From RZYY01 sp036794825 (GTDB lineage Bacteria > Bacteroidota > Bacteroidia > Bacteroidales > 4484-276), in contig DAIRGA010000005.1 in assembly GCA_036794825.1 (NCBI GenBank), positions 1 to 64,000 of the forward strand: DNA of 64,000 bases, given 5' to 3'. The notes below the pieces were generated by a model. It searched no databases. It saw nothing but the letters and a program-made list of their open reading frames with translations, and had not been told where the DNA came from. The stretch's first letter is position 1. Each line of letters opens with the position of its first letter. Positions 50,687 through 59,594 of this stretch are shown here, piece after piece. The translations under genes and the position numbers were made by a program.

Positions 50687-52456
50687 TTGAACATGATAAA
50701 ATTAATCATAGATAAAAAGACCGTTGAAGTTGAGCCGGGAACAACCATCCTGAAGGCTGCCGATAAGATTGGCATCCATATCCCCCGGCTTTGCTATATG
50801 AATTTAGGCGACTTCAACATTGAGAATAAACCCGGTGGCTGCCGCGTGTGTGTTGTAGAGGTGGAAGGACGCCGCAACCTGGCGCCGGCATGTGCTACCG
50901 ATTGCGCCGAAGGAATGGTGGTAAATACACACTCAATCAGAGTTTTGAATGCGCGTAAAACCGTAATGCAGCTCATACTTTCTGACCATCCGTTCGACTG
51001 CCTGGTTTGTGCAAAATCCGGAAACTGCGAACTGCAGGATCTGGCGCAGAAAATGGGAATCAGGGAAATTCCTTACAAAGGTGAACAATCAACCTATCGC
51101 GAGGATACATCACCCTCCATTATCCGCGAAATTGACAAATGCATCATGTGTCGTCGTTGCGAGGTAATGTGCAACGAAGTGCAGACAGTGGGCGTGCTTT
51201 CGGCCATCAACCGTGGTTTTATGTCGGTAGTGGCGCCTGCCTTCGAAATGAACCTCGATCACAGCGAGTGCACCTATTGCGGTCAGTGCGTTAACGTTTG
51301 CCCAACCGGAGCTCTCACCGAGGTAGATCATACCAACCAACTCATCAACGACCTGGCTGATCCCGGCAAGGTGGTTGTGGTTCAAACAGCCCCTGCAGTG
51401 CGCGCTGCATTGGGAGAGGCTTTCGGAATGGAGCCCGGAACGCTCGTTACCGGAAAACTCGTTACGGCGCTTCGCGAACTTGGTTTCGATTACGTTTTTG
51501 ATACCGATTTTGCTGCTGACCTCACCATCATGGAAGAGGGCGCTGAAGTGCTAGACCGTATCTCTAAACATCTAAACGGCGATAAAGAGGTTAAACTTCC
51601 GATTTTGACCTCCTGCTGCCCGGCCTGGGTGAAATTCTTCGAGCACCATTTTCCTGAACTAAAAGACATTCCCTCAACAGCACGCTCACCACAGCAGATG
51701 TTTGGCGCCATTGCCAAAAGTTACTTTGCTGAAAAAATCAACGTTGACCGCAAAAAGATGGTGGTAGTCTCCATCATGCCGTGCGTGGCCAAAAAATATG
51801 AGTGTTCGCGTGATGAATTTTCAATGGATGGAAATCCTGATGTGGATTACTCTGTGTCAACCCGCGAGCTGGCACAACTGATAAAACGTGCTAACATTGA
51901 TTTTGCTTCGCTCCCGGACGATGATTTCGACAGCCCGCTTGGTCAATCCACCGGTGCTGCCGTGATTTTCGGAACCACCGGCGGTGTGATCGAAGCTGCG
52001 GTAAGAACCGCCTACGAACTACACACCGGCAAAACACTGCAAAAAGTTGATTTTGAGCAGTTACGCGGAATGGATGGCATTCGCTCAGCAAAAGTTGACT
52101 TTAACGGACTCGAGTTAAGCATAGGGATAGCCCATGGTTTAGGAAATGCCAGGAAGCTCCTCGAGGAGATTAAAGAGGGAAAAAGTCATTACCACGCCAT
52201 CGAAATAATGGCCTGTCCCGGAGGATGTATTGGTGGAGGCGGACAACCTTATATCCATGGCGATACTTCCATCCTGAAAGCCCGTCAAAGAGCTGTTTAC
52301 CAGGAAGATGCCGGTAAAACACTACGTAAATCACACGAAAATCCAGATATCATCAGGCTTTACGAAGAATTCCTGGGCAAACCGCTCGGCGAAAAGTCGC
52401 ATCACCTGTTGCATACCCACTATTTCGACCGTAAGAAAATCATCAACATTGAGTAA
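50687..52456 (+). CDS. hydA: [FeFe]-hydrogenase catalytic subunit (HydA)
   Basis: 589 residues. Domains in order: plant-type [2Fe-2S] (Cys36, 52, 55, 69); His-Cys3 cluster (His101, Cys105, 108, 114); two [4Fe-4S] (Cys152-162 and Cys195-205 with CTYCGQCVNVCPTGAL); H-cluster domain. The H-cluster motifs are TSCCPAWVKFFEHHFPEL (proton-transfer Cys310, ligand Cys311), MPCVAKKYE (Cys366) and MACPGGCIGGGGQP (Cys510, Cys514). All catalytic ligands are present. It makes or uses H2 and lacks the extra C-terminal [2Fe-2S] extension of the Thermotoga subunit. Maturases HydE, F and G are not in the window. Confidence 0.96.
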   Translation: MNMIKLIIDKKTVEVEPGTTILKAADKIGIHIPRLCYMNLGDFNIENKPGGCRVCVVEVEGRRNLAPACATDCAEGMVVNTHSIRVLNARKTVMQLILSDHPFDCLVCAKSGNCELQDLAQKMGIREIPYKGEQSTYREDTSPSIIREIDKCIMCRRCEVMCNEVQTVGVLSAINRGFMSVVAPAFEMNLDHSECTYCGQCVNVCPTGALTEVDHTNQLINDLADPGKVVVVQTAPAVRAALGEAFGMEPGTLVTGKLVTALRELGFDYVFDTDFAADLTIMEEGAEVLDRISKHLNGDKEVKLPILTSCCPAWVKFFEHHFPELKDIPSTARSPQQMFGAIAKSYFAEKINVDRKKMVVVSIMPCVAKKYECSRDEFSMDGNPDVDYSVSTRELAQLIKRANIDFASLPDDDFDSPLGQSTGAAVIFGTTGGVIEAAVRTAYELHTGKTLQKVDFEQLRGMDGIRSAKVDFNGLELSIGIAHGLGNARKLLEEIKEGKSHYHAIEIMACPGGCIGGGGQPYIHGDTSILKARQRAVYQEDAGKTLRKSHENPDIIRLYEEFLGKPLGEKSHHLLHTHYFDRKKIINIE

Positions 52457-52482
52457 CCCGGAAAATTCAAGGAGATAATATT

Positions 52483-52965
52483 ATGTCATCAATAAAAGTA
52501 AAACTCAAGGAAAAGGACATTCAGCAGATCAAGGATATTGCTCAATCGTTCGGAAATAAACCCGGTGAACTGATCAATGTTTTGCACAAAGTGCAGGGTG
52601 TTTTCGGATACCTCCCGGCCGAAGTTCAGGAAGTGGTAGCCCGCGAAGTCAACGTTTCGGTGGCCAAGGTTTACGGCGTTGTCACGTTCTACTCCTTTTT
52701 CACCATGATTCCCAAGGGCAAATACCCGGTTTCGATTTGCACGGGCACTGCCTGCTACGTACGTGGCGCCGAAAAGGTACTTGATGAGTTCAAAAAAGAG
52801 CTGGGGATTAAAGTTGGCGAATCCACTTCCGACGGGAAATTCTCACTTACGTGCCTTCGCTGTGTTGGCGCCTGCGGACTTGCGCCGGTGGTTCTGGTTG
52901 GCGAAAAAACCTTCGGCCGCGTTTCACCCGACGGGGTAAAGGATATCCTGAAGGAATTTGAGTAG
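52483..52965 (+). CDS. hydC: [FeFe]-hydrogenase subunit gamma (NuoE-like, HydC)
   Basis: 160 residues. N-terminal helical bundle (KLKEKDIQQIKDIAQSFGNKPGELINVLHKVQGVFGYLPAEVQ) and thioredoxin-like [2Fe-2S] domain with Cys ligands in SICTGTACYVRGAE and LTCLRCVGACGLAPVVLV. It carries electrons between HydB and the hydrogenase in the NADH/ferredoxin-coupled complex. Last gene of the operon; in many HydABC operons this gene comes first, so the order here is different. A ribosome site AGGAGAT lies about 8 bp before its ATG. Confidence 0.94.
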   Translation: MSSIKVKLKEKDIQQIKDIAQSFGNKPGELINVLHKVQGVFGYLPAEVQEVVAREVNVSVAKVYGVVTFYSFFTMIPKGKYPVSICTGTACYVRGAEKVLDEFKKELGIKVGESTSDGKFSLTCLRCVGACGLAPVVLVGEKTFGRVSPDGVKDILKEFE

Positions 52966-53089
52966 GAAGAAGAAAGCAGAAAGTAGGAAGATGTGCCGGC
53001 GGCTTTAAAACCTAAAGGATTTAAAGTAATAACAAAGTAGTTTTTCTCACCTCCATAATTGATTGATTAACTGATGAAATCCTGCATCT

Positions 53090-53113
53090 CCCCGGTGCGG
53101 GGTTTCTCTTTTT
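53090..53113 (+). terminator. Terminator after the hydrogenase operon
   Basis: CCCCG (53090-53094) pairs with CGGGG (53098-53102) around a GTG loop and is followed by a T-rich run. It lies 124 bp after hydC; the rest of the 299-bp gap shows nothing else. Confidence 0.6.
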
Positions 53114-53237
53114 AGTGGAAATGGATTTCCTCAGAAAAAAATCAAATCATAAAATTTCAGGACAACATTATAGCCGCACAACGAATTTTTACATCCACAA
53201 GTAGAACCATAGCACTCCGTTAGATCATCAGAATCCC

Positions 53238-53245
53238 TACCTTTG
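53238..53245 (+). promoter_or_regulatory. -7 element of the dnaG promoter
   Basis: TACCTTTG, 20 bp before the TTG start of dnaG, implying a leader of about 13 nt. No clear -33. Confidence 0.45.
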
Positions 53246-53264
53246 CCGAAAATCATAACGCCGA

Positions 53265-55217
53265 TTGATCCCAAGGGAAACTATACAGGAAATCATTGAT
53301 ACAGCCCGCATTGAAGAGGTTGTGGGCGATTTTGTCAACCTGAAAAAACGCGGCTACACCTTTGTTGGGCTTTGCCCGTTTCACAACGAAAAAACGCCCT
53401 CATTCACCGTTACGCCAAAACGGGGAATTTTCAAGTGTTTTGGGTGTGGTAAAGGCGGCGATTCGGTGAATTTCCTGATGGAACACGAACATTTTACCTA
53501 CCCCGAAGCGCTGAAATACCTCGCCCGAAAGTACAACATCACTGTGGAGGAGGAGGTGCAAACCTCGGAGAAAATCCAGGAGCAACAGGAGAAAGAGAGC
53601 CTTTTTCTGGTCAATGATTTTGCTGCCAAATACTTTGTGCACAACCTTTTCAACACCGATCAGGGCAAAGCCATCGGGTTGAGTTACTTCAAAGAGCGCG
53701 GATTCAGAGAGGACATCATCCGGAAATTTCAACTGGGCTATGCTATTGACGAGTGGGACAATTTCACAGCGCACGCGCTCCGGCAGGGCTACAAGCTCGA
53801 ATTCCTGGAAAAAACCGGACTGACGATTTCCAAAGAAAACAAAAACTACGATCGTTTCCGGGGCAGGGTTATTTTCCCGATTCACAACCTTTCAGGCAGG
53901 GTGCTTGGTTTTGGCGGACGAACCCTGCTGAGTGATAAGAGCATCCCGAAGTACGTCAACTCACCGGAGTCGGAGGTTTACAACAAAAGCCATGTGCTTT
54001 ATGGAATCAACCTGGCCAAATCCGCCATAATTGCTGCCGACAATTGTTACCTTGTGGAGGGTTACACCGACGTGATTTCGCTGCACCAGGCCGGTATCGA
54101 AAATGTGGTGGCCTCATCCGGCACTTCACTTACCACCGAACAGATCAGGCTCATCAGCCGCTACACTAAAAATGTAACCATCCTCTACGACGGCGATGAA
54201 GCCGGAATCAAAGCCTCTTTCCGCGGCATTGACATGATTCTCGAGCAGGGACTGAATGTAAAAATCGTCCTTTTTCCGCAGGGTGAGGACCCGGACTCCT
54301 TTGCCCGCACACGACCAACCAGCGAAGTGCAGGATTTCATCAACCGACAGGCGGCCAACTTCATCATCTTCAAAACCAATCTTTTGCTTAAAGAGGCCTC
54401 CGGCGACCCGCTCAAAAAATCTGCCCTCATTAAAGAGATTGTCGGTTCGGTAGCTTTAATTCCCGATTCCATAACCCGCTCGGTTTATATCAAAGAATGC
54501 TCGGCGCTGATGGATATCAGCGAGCAAACACTGGTGAATGTTCTCAACCAGATGCGGCGCAAGGAGTTGGATAAAAAGATGAAAGAAAAGACACAGGCCG
54601 GTGAACCGGAAGTGCCACCTCCATTCGTGGTCCCTGTAGAAAAGGATCAAGGCGCTGATTTTGTCTCCGTCGAAAATCACGAAAAAGAGATTGTCCGCCT
54701 GTTGATGCTTTTTGGCAACCGAAAGATCCTTTTCGAAACCATGTCAGAAGATGAAAGGATACAATCCTTCGAAGTTTATGCTGCTCTTTTCATCGTAAAA
54801 GATCTTGAAAATGATGAAATTACAATTAAAAACGACCTTTTCCGGAAAATTATCCTGATTGCCTCACAGGAGGTTGAAAATGGTATTTTCCCAGATGAAA
54901 AGTTTTACCTTCACCATGACGACCGTGCGGTTGCCTCCCTGGCAGCAGATCTTCTCGCTCAGAAATATGAACTCTGCAACTGGGAAAAAGTAAAAATTAA
55001 GGTCAAAACCGAAGTAGATATCCTTAAAGTGACAATCACTCATGCATTGTTATCCCTGAAATTGCGCGTGCTTGAGCAGAAGTACGAAGATAATCTAAGG
55101 CAGATGCATAACGAAATCAGCGAAGAACAGCTCGAATCGTTGATGGCAGGACAGTTGCGATTACGAAAAAAAATCAACCTGGTTTCAAAAGAGTTGGGTA
55201 GGATTGTGCTGCGATAA
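53265..55217 (+). CDS. dnaG: DNA primase
   Basis: 650 residues from a TTG start giving MIPRETIQEIIDTARIEEVVGD, the conserved N-terminus; there is no in-frame ATG near. The zinc-ribbon (about 35-65) has the CHC2 ligands CPFHNEKTPSF..CFGCG. The TOPRIM catalytic core contains the Glu in YLVEGYTDVISLHQAG and the acidic DGDEAG. The C-terminal helicase-binding region follows but with long Lys/Glu-rich stretches. It synthesises RNA primers for replication. The gene stands alone, between the hydrogenase operon and pullulanase. Confidence 0.97.
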   Translation: MIPRETIQEIIDTARIEEVVGDFVNLKKRGYTFVGLCPFHNEKTPSFTVTPKRGIFKCFGCGKGGDSVNFLMEHEHFTYPEALKYLARKYNITVEEEVQTSEKIQEQQEKESLFLVNDFAAKYFVHNLFNTDQGKAIGLSYFKERGFREDIIRKFQLGYAIDEWDNFTAHALRQGYKLEFLEKTGLTISKENKNYDRFRGRVIFPIHNLSGRVLGFGGRTLLSDKSIPKYVNSPESEVYNKSHVLYGINLAKSAIIAADNCYLVEGYTDVISLHQAGIENVVASSGTSLTTEQIRLISRYTKNVTILYDGDEAGIKASFRGIDMILEQGLNVKIVLFPQGEDPDSFARTRPTSEVQDFINRQAANFIIFKTNLLLKEASGDPLKKSALIKEIVGSVALIPDSITRSVYIKECSALMDISEQTLVNVLNQMRRKELDKKMKEKTQAGEPEVPPPFVVPVEKDQGADFVSVENHEKEIVRLLMLFGNRKILFETMSEDERIQSFEVYAALFIVKDLENDEITIKNDLFRKIILIASQEVENGIFPDEKFYLHHDDRAVASLAADLLAQKYELCNWEKVKIKVKTEVDILKVTITHALLSLKLRVLEQKYEDNLRQMHNEISEEQLESLMAGQLRLRKKINLVSKELGRIVLR

Positions 55218-55349
55218 GGATTAGCCCGTCGGGATTTTTCTTCACTTTTTATCCCCATCTTTGCTAAAACAATATGACTGGGTAAATTGCATCTGGCTAC
55301 CTACAAACAAAGATTTGGCTAATTTTGCGGGCAAATTTAAAATCACCGG

Positions 55350-57368
55350 ATGATGATTACAAAATTTGGCCTCTATCTAACTCTTATCACCACCATGATG
55401 GTTAGTTTTTCATGTTCCAGGCAAGAGTCGTTCGACCGTAACGACTACTCCACTTATCCCGTTTACACTGGCAGTGACCTCGAGATGGTTTATACTCCAT
55501 CTTCAACACAATTCAGGATCTGGGCGCCCACTGCCGATGAAGCGAAGGTTAAAATTTACGACGAAGGCATTGAAAGCGAGCATATTATGGAGCAAAGGAT
55601 GAAAAAAGATGCCTCAGGAACCTGGATCGCAAGGTTTGATGAGGACATGAAAAATCTCTTTTACACTTTCCAGATCCGTTACAACGGCGAATGGCTCGAA
55701 GAGACGCCGGGAATCTACGCAAAAGCAGTTGGCGTAAACGGCAAACGCGCCGCAATTTTCGACATGAATGAAACCAATCCTGATGGTTGGGAAAAGATTG
55801 AAAAGCCGCAACTGGACAACTACAGCGACATCATTATTTATGAAATTCAGGTTCGGGATATGTCCAAACACCCGGAATCCGGCATTACCCACAAAGGGAA
55901 ATTTCTAGGACTTGCTGAAGAAGAAACTGCCTCTCCGCAAGGCGAAAAAACCGGTCTCGACCACCTGAAAGAATTGGGCGTAACCCACATACATATCCTG
56001 CCAGCATTCGATTTCCGTTCGATTGACGAAACCCGGCTTCACGAAAATCGTTACAACTGGGGGTACGATCCACAAAACTACAATGTGCCCGAAGGCTCGT
56101 TTTCAACCGATCCTTTCAATCCTAAAACCCGCATCCGCGAGTTTAAGGAAATGGTGGCAGCAATGCACCGCAACGGACTGAGAGTGGTTCTCGATGTAGT
56201 TTACAACCACACCGGTTATACCGAAAATTCCAATTTTAACCTGTTGGTGCCGGGTTATTATTATCGCCACAGGAAAGATGGTTCGTGGTCGGACGCATCT
56301 GCCTGCGGAAACGAAACCGCTTCGGAACGACCCATGATGCGCAAGTTTATGATCGAATCACTGAAATATTGGGTAACCGAATACAAAATTGACGGTTTCC
56401 GTTTCGACCTCATGGGAATTCATGACATTGAAACTATGAACCTGATCAGCAGCGAATTACACGCGATTGATCCCACGATTTTTATTTATGGCGAAGGATG
56501 GAAAGCCGGCGACAGCCCGCTGCCGGATGAGCAACTGGCGTTAAAACGTTTTACCTGGAAATTGGATAGCATTGCCGCCTTCAGCGACGACATGCGTGAT
56601 GGCATAAAAGGTTCGTGGCACGACCATGAAGATCAGGGCTTTGTGAGCGGCGATATCGAAATGGCTGAAAGCATCAAATTTGGCGTAGTGGCTGCCACAG
56701 AGCATCCGCAGGTTGACTACACCAAAGTAAATTATTCGCAGGAACCCTGGGCAGGCCAACCCTACAAGTGCATCAATTATGTTTCCTGTCACGACAATCA
56801 CACCCTGTTCGATAAATTCATGGTTACCAATCCGGAAGCCTCCACTGACGAAATCATCAAAATGCACAAACTGGCCAATACGATTGTGTTGACATCGCAG
56901 GGAATTCCGTTCCTTCATGCCGGTGTTGATTTCCTCCGTACAAAGCAGGGCGTAGAGAATTCCTATCAATCACCTGACTCCATCAACCAGATTGACTGGC
57001 CCAGGAAATACACTTACCGGAAGGTTTTTGATTATTACCGCGACCTGATCAACCTGCGCAAGTCCCACAGCGCTTTCAGGATGCCGAATACGGAAATCAT
57101 TAAGGAGAACCTTGCCTTCATCAAATTGGATATTCCGGGGATGGTGGCTTTCAGATTGAACGATTATACCGGCAGCGAAGAGTGGAAGTCGCTGATAGTT
57201 ATTTACAATGCTTCCCGTCAAAATCAACCGGTCAGCCTTCCTGCAGGCAGGTGGACCGAAATTTTTAATGCCAGCGGACTTAACCTTTCGGGCTATCGCG
57301 TGATTACCAATAACCGGGTAAGCGTACCGGCCATTTCTTCTATCGTACTGGCTGAAGCAGCACAATAA
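55350..57368 (+). CDS. pulA: Type I pullulanase, lipoprotein
   Basis: 672 residues. The signal peptide ends in a lipobox with Cys22 (MMVSFSC), so the enzyme is probably anchored to a membrane. An N-terminal CBM48-like domain (STQFRIWAPTADEAKVKIYDEG) precedes a GH13_14 catalytic domain: YNWGYDPQNY signature, VLDVVYNHTG, nucleophile Asp353 (FRFDLMGIHD), acid/base Glu382 (YGEGW) and the transition-state Asp in SCHDNHTLFDKF. It hydrolyses alpha-1,6 branches in pullulan, starch or glycogen. It lies 43 bp before glgB in the same direction, and the pair suggests control of alpha-glucan branching. Confidence 0.95.
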   Translation: MMITKFGLYLTLITTMMVSFSCSRQESFDRNDYSTYPVYTGSDLEMVYTPSSTQFRIWAPTADEAKVKIYDEGIESEHIMEQRMKKDASGTWIARFDEDMKNLFYTFQIRYNGEWLEETPGIYAKAVGVNGKRAAIFDMNETNPDGWEKIEKPQLDNYSDIIIYEIQVRDMSKHPESGITHKGKFLGLAEEETASPQGEKTGLDHLKELGVTHIHILPAFDFRSIDETRLHENRYNWGYDPQNYNVPEGSFSTDPFNPKTRIREFKEMVAAMHRNGLRVVLDVVYNHTGYTENSNFNLLVPGYYYRHRKDGSWSDASACGNETASERPMMRKFMIESLKYWVTEYKIDGFRFDLMGIHDIETMNLISSELHAIDPTIFIYGEGWKAGDSPLPDEQLALKRFTWKLDSIAAFSDDMRDGIKGSWHDHEDQGFVSGDIEMAESIKFGVVAATEHPQVDYTKVNYSQEPWAGQPYKCINYVSCHDNHTLFDKFMVTNPEASTDEIIKMHKLANTIVLTSQGIPFLHAGVDFLRTKQGVENSYQSPDSINQIDWPRKYTYRKVFDYYRDLINLRKSHSAFRMPNTEIIKENLAFIKLDIPGMVAFRLNDYTGSEEWKSLIVIYNASRQNQPVSLPAGRWTEIFNASGLNLSGYRVITNNRVSVPAISSIVLAEAAQ

Positions 57369-57411
57369 TTCAAAATAACACATTTCAGAAAACCCACGCT
57401 CATTAAAACCT

Positions 57412-59445
57412 ATGGCAAAGAAGACAAAAACCAATTCACGTCTTGTACTGGTGGAGAACGACCCCTGGCTTGAGCCAGTCGAGCAGCATCTGATTGACCG
57501 ATTAAACCGATACACACACAGGCTTGCGCAAATTACAGAGCAGTACGGAAGTTTGCCCGTTTTTGCTGATGCGCACAAATATTTCGGAATCCATTACGAC
57601 AAAAAGTCCAAAGGCTGGTTCTACCGCGAATGGGCGCCGGCTGCTTTCGACATCTTCCTTTTTGGCGATTTCAACGATTGGAACAGGAGTTCTCATCCTC
57701 TCACAAGGAAGGAAAATGGAGTTTGGGAGATTTTCCTTGACGAAAAAACTTATAAAAACAAATTTGTCCATCAAAGTAAATTCAAGGTGCTGGTGCATGC
57801 TGCCAATGGATGGAAGGAGCGCATTCCGGTCTGGATCAACCGTGTAGTGCAGGATGAAGCGACTAAAGATTTCGCAGGCCAGGTGTGGTTGCCAGAGAAA
57901 CCTTTCTCATTGAAAAAGGATAAATTTTATATTGGTGAAATTAAAAACCTGCTCATTTACGAATGCCATGTAGGCATGGCTCAGGAGAAGTATGGCGTTG
58001 GCACCTACCTCGAATTTGCAGACAACATTCTCCCCAGAATTAAGGAGTCCGGTTACAATGCCCTGCAAATGATGGCTGTGGCTGAGCATCCCTACTATGG
58101 CTCGTTCGGATACCATGTCTCTAACTTTTTTGCGCCATCCAGCCGTTTTGGAACGCCGGAAGATCTTAAATACCTCATTAGCAAGGCTCACAGCATGGGT
58201 ATTGCGGTGATAATGGATATTGTTCATTCCCACACTGTTAAAAATCTCAACGAAGGACTTAACGAATTCGACGGAACCGACCACCAGTTCACCCATCCGG
58301 GCGAAAGAGGAAATCACCCTAACTGGGACTCCAAAGTATTTGATTATGGCAAAACCGAAGTCATCCGGTTTCTGCTCTCCAATCTGAAATACTGGATGGA
58401 AGAGTATCATTTCGATGGTTTCCGTTTCGATGGCGTTACCTCGATGATGTACTTTCACCATGGCAATACCACTTTTGGCGACCGTGATAAATATTTTACC
58501 GATGGCGTTGAGTTTGATGCCATAACCTACCTGCAACTGGCCAATACCCTAATACACCAGGTGAATAGAGAAGCTGTTTCGATTGCTGAAGATGTGAGCG
58601 GCATGCCGGGCCTTTGCAACCCTATCGAAGAGGGAGGAATCGGATTTGACTATCGGCTGGCCATGGGAATCCCGGATTTCTGGGTAAAAACCCTCAAGGA
58701 GAAAAAAGACGAAGACTGGTGGGTGGATGATATCTGGAGAACCCTCACCGACAGGCTGGCAAATGTGAAAACAATAGCGTATGCCGAATCGCACGACCAG
58801 GCGCTGGTAGGCGATAAAACCATCGCATTCTGGCTGATGGACAAGGAGATGTATTATCACATGCAGGTGGACGACAACAATCTTGTGATTGACCGGGGCA
58901 TAGCGTTGCACAAAATGATCAGGCTCGTTACCATTGTGCTGGGCGGACAGGCTTACCTCAACTTTATGGGTAATGAGTTTGGCCATCCGGAGTGGATTGA
59001 CTTTCCACGGCAGGGCAACGACTGGAGCTATCACTATGCACGCCGGCAATGGTCATTGCGAAACGACCCAAACCTGAAGTACCGCTTCCTTGGTGAATTC
59101 GACAAAGCAATGATTGACCTGGTAAAAGAAAAAGAACTGCTCAATGCCGGTTACGGCTACAAAATCGCCAACGACGAAGACAACAAAACGCTCATCTTCG
59201 AAAAAGGCGGGCTGATTTTCGTTTTCAATTTCCACCACAGCCACTCCATCCCGGGCTATGAATTCTATATTGTCGAGCCGGGCGATTACAAAATCGTTCT
59301 TAACTCCGATGCACCTGAATTTGGCGGCCATAACCGCGTTGACGACAGCAGGGTTTACACCACTATGTTTGATAGACTCTCGGGTAAACACTACCTTAAG
59401 GTATATATCCCGAACCGCACAGCGCTGGTGTTTGAAAAGAAATAG
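57412..59445 (+). CDS. glgB: 1,4-alpha-glucan branching enzyme, eukaryote-like GH13_8
   Basis: 677 residues. It resembles the eukaryotic (GBE1/plant) subfamily rather than classical bacterial GlgB: REWAPAAFDIFLFGDFNDWNR, DGFRFDGVTSMMYFHHG, SIAEDVSGMPGLCNP and YAESHDQALVGDKTIAFWLMD. Catalytic residues are Asp340, Glu393 and the Asp in SHDQ. It cuts alpha-1,4 glucan and rejoins it through alpha-1,6 bonds. This subfamily is, as far as I know, found in several Bacteroidota. Located just after pullulanase; other glycogen genes are outside the window. Confidence 0.95.
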   Translation: MAKKTKTNSRLVLVENDPWLEPVEQHLIDRLNRYTHRLAQITEQYGSLPVFADAHKYFGIHYDKKSKGWFYREWAPAAFDIFLFGDFNDWNRSSHPLTRKENGVWEIFLDEKTYKNKFVHQSKFKVLVHAANGWKERIPVWINRVVQDEATKDFAGQVWLPEKPFSLKKDKFYIGEIKNLLIYECHVGMAQEKYGVGTYLEFADNILPRIKESGYNALQMMAVAEHPYYGSFGYHVSNFFAPSSRFGTPEDLKYLISKAHSMGIAVIMDIVHSHTVKNLNEGLNEFDGTDHQFTHPGERGNHPNWDSKVFDYGKTEVIRFLLSNLKYWMEEYHFDGFRFDGVTSMMYFHHGNTTFGDRDKYFTDGVEFDAITYLQLANTLIHQVNREAVSIAEDVSGMPGLCNPIEEGGIGFDYRLAMGIPDFWVKTLKEKKDEDWWVDDIWRTLTDRLANVKTIAYAESHDQALVGDKTIAFWLMDKEMYYHMQVDDNNLVIDRGIALHKMIRLVTIVLGGQAYLNFMGNEFGHPEWIDFPRQGNDWSYHYARRQWSLRNDPNLKYRFLGEFDKAMIDLVKEKELLNAGYGYKIANDEDNKTLIFEKGGLIFVFNFHHSHSIPGYEFYIVEPGDYKIVLNSDAPEFGGHNRVDDSRVYTTMFDRLSGKHYLKVYIPNRTALVFEKK

Positions 59446-59594
59446 GATTACAGGCTATATTTAATAAATTGAAAGATGTCAACAGTTGGTTATCAGATTA
59501 GAAGTGTTGCCGGGATTAGCTTGTAGCGATTGTTTTACTCATCGCCGGCAATCAGTCTGAGCGTATTTGTGACTACTGGAATGACTTTTTAATT

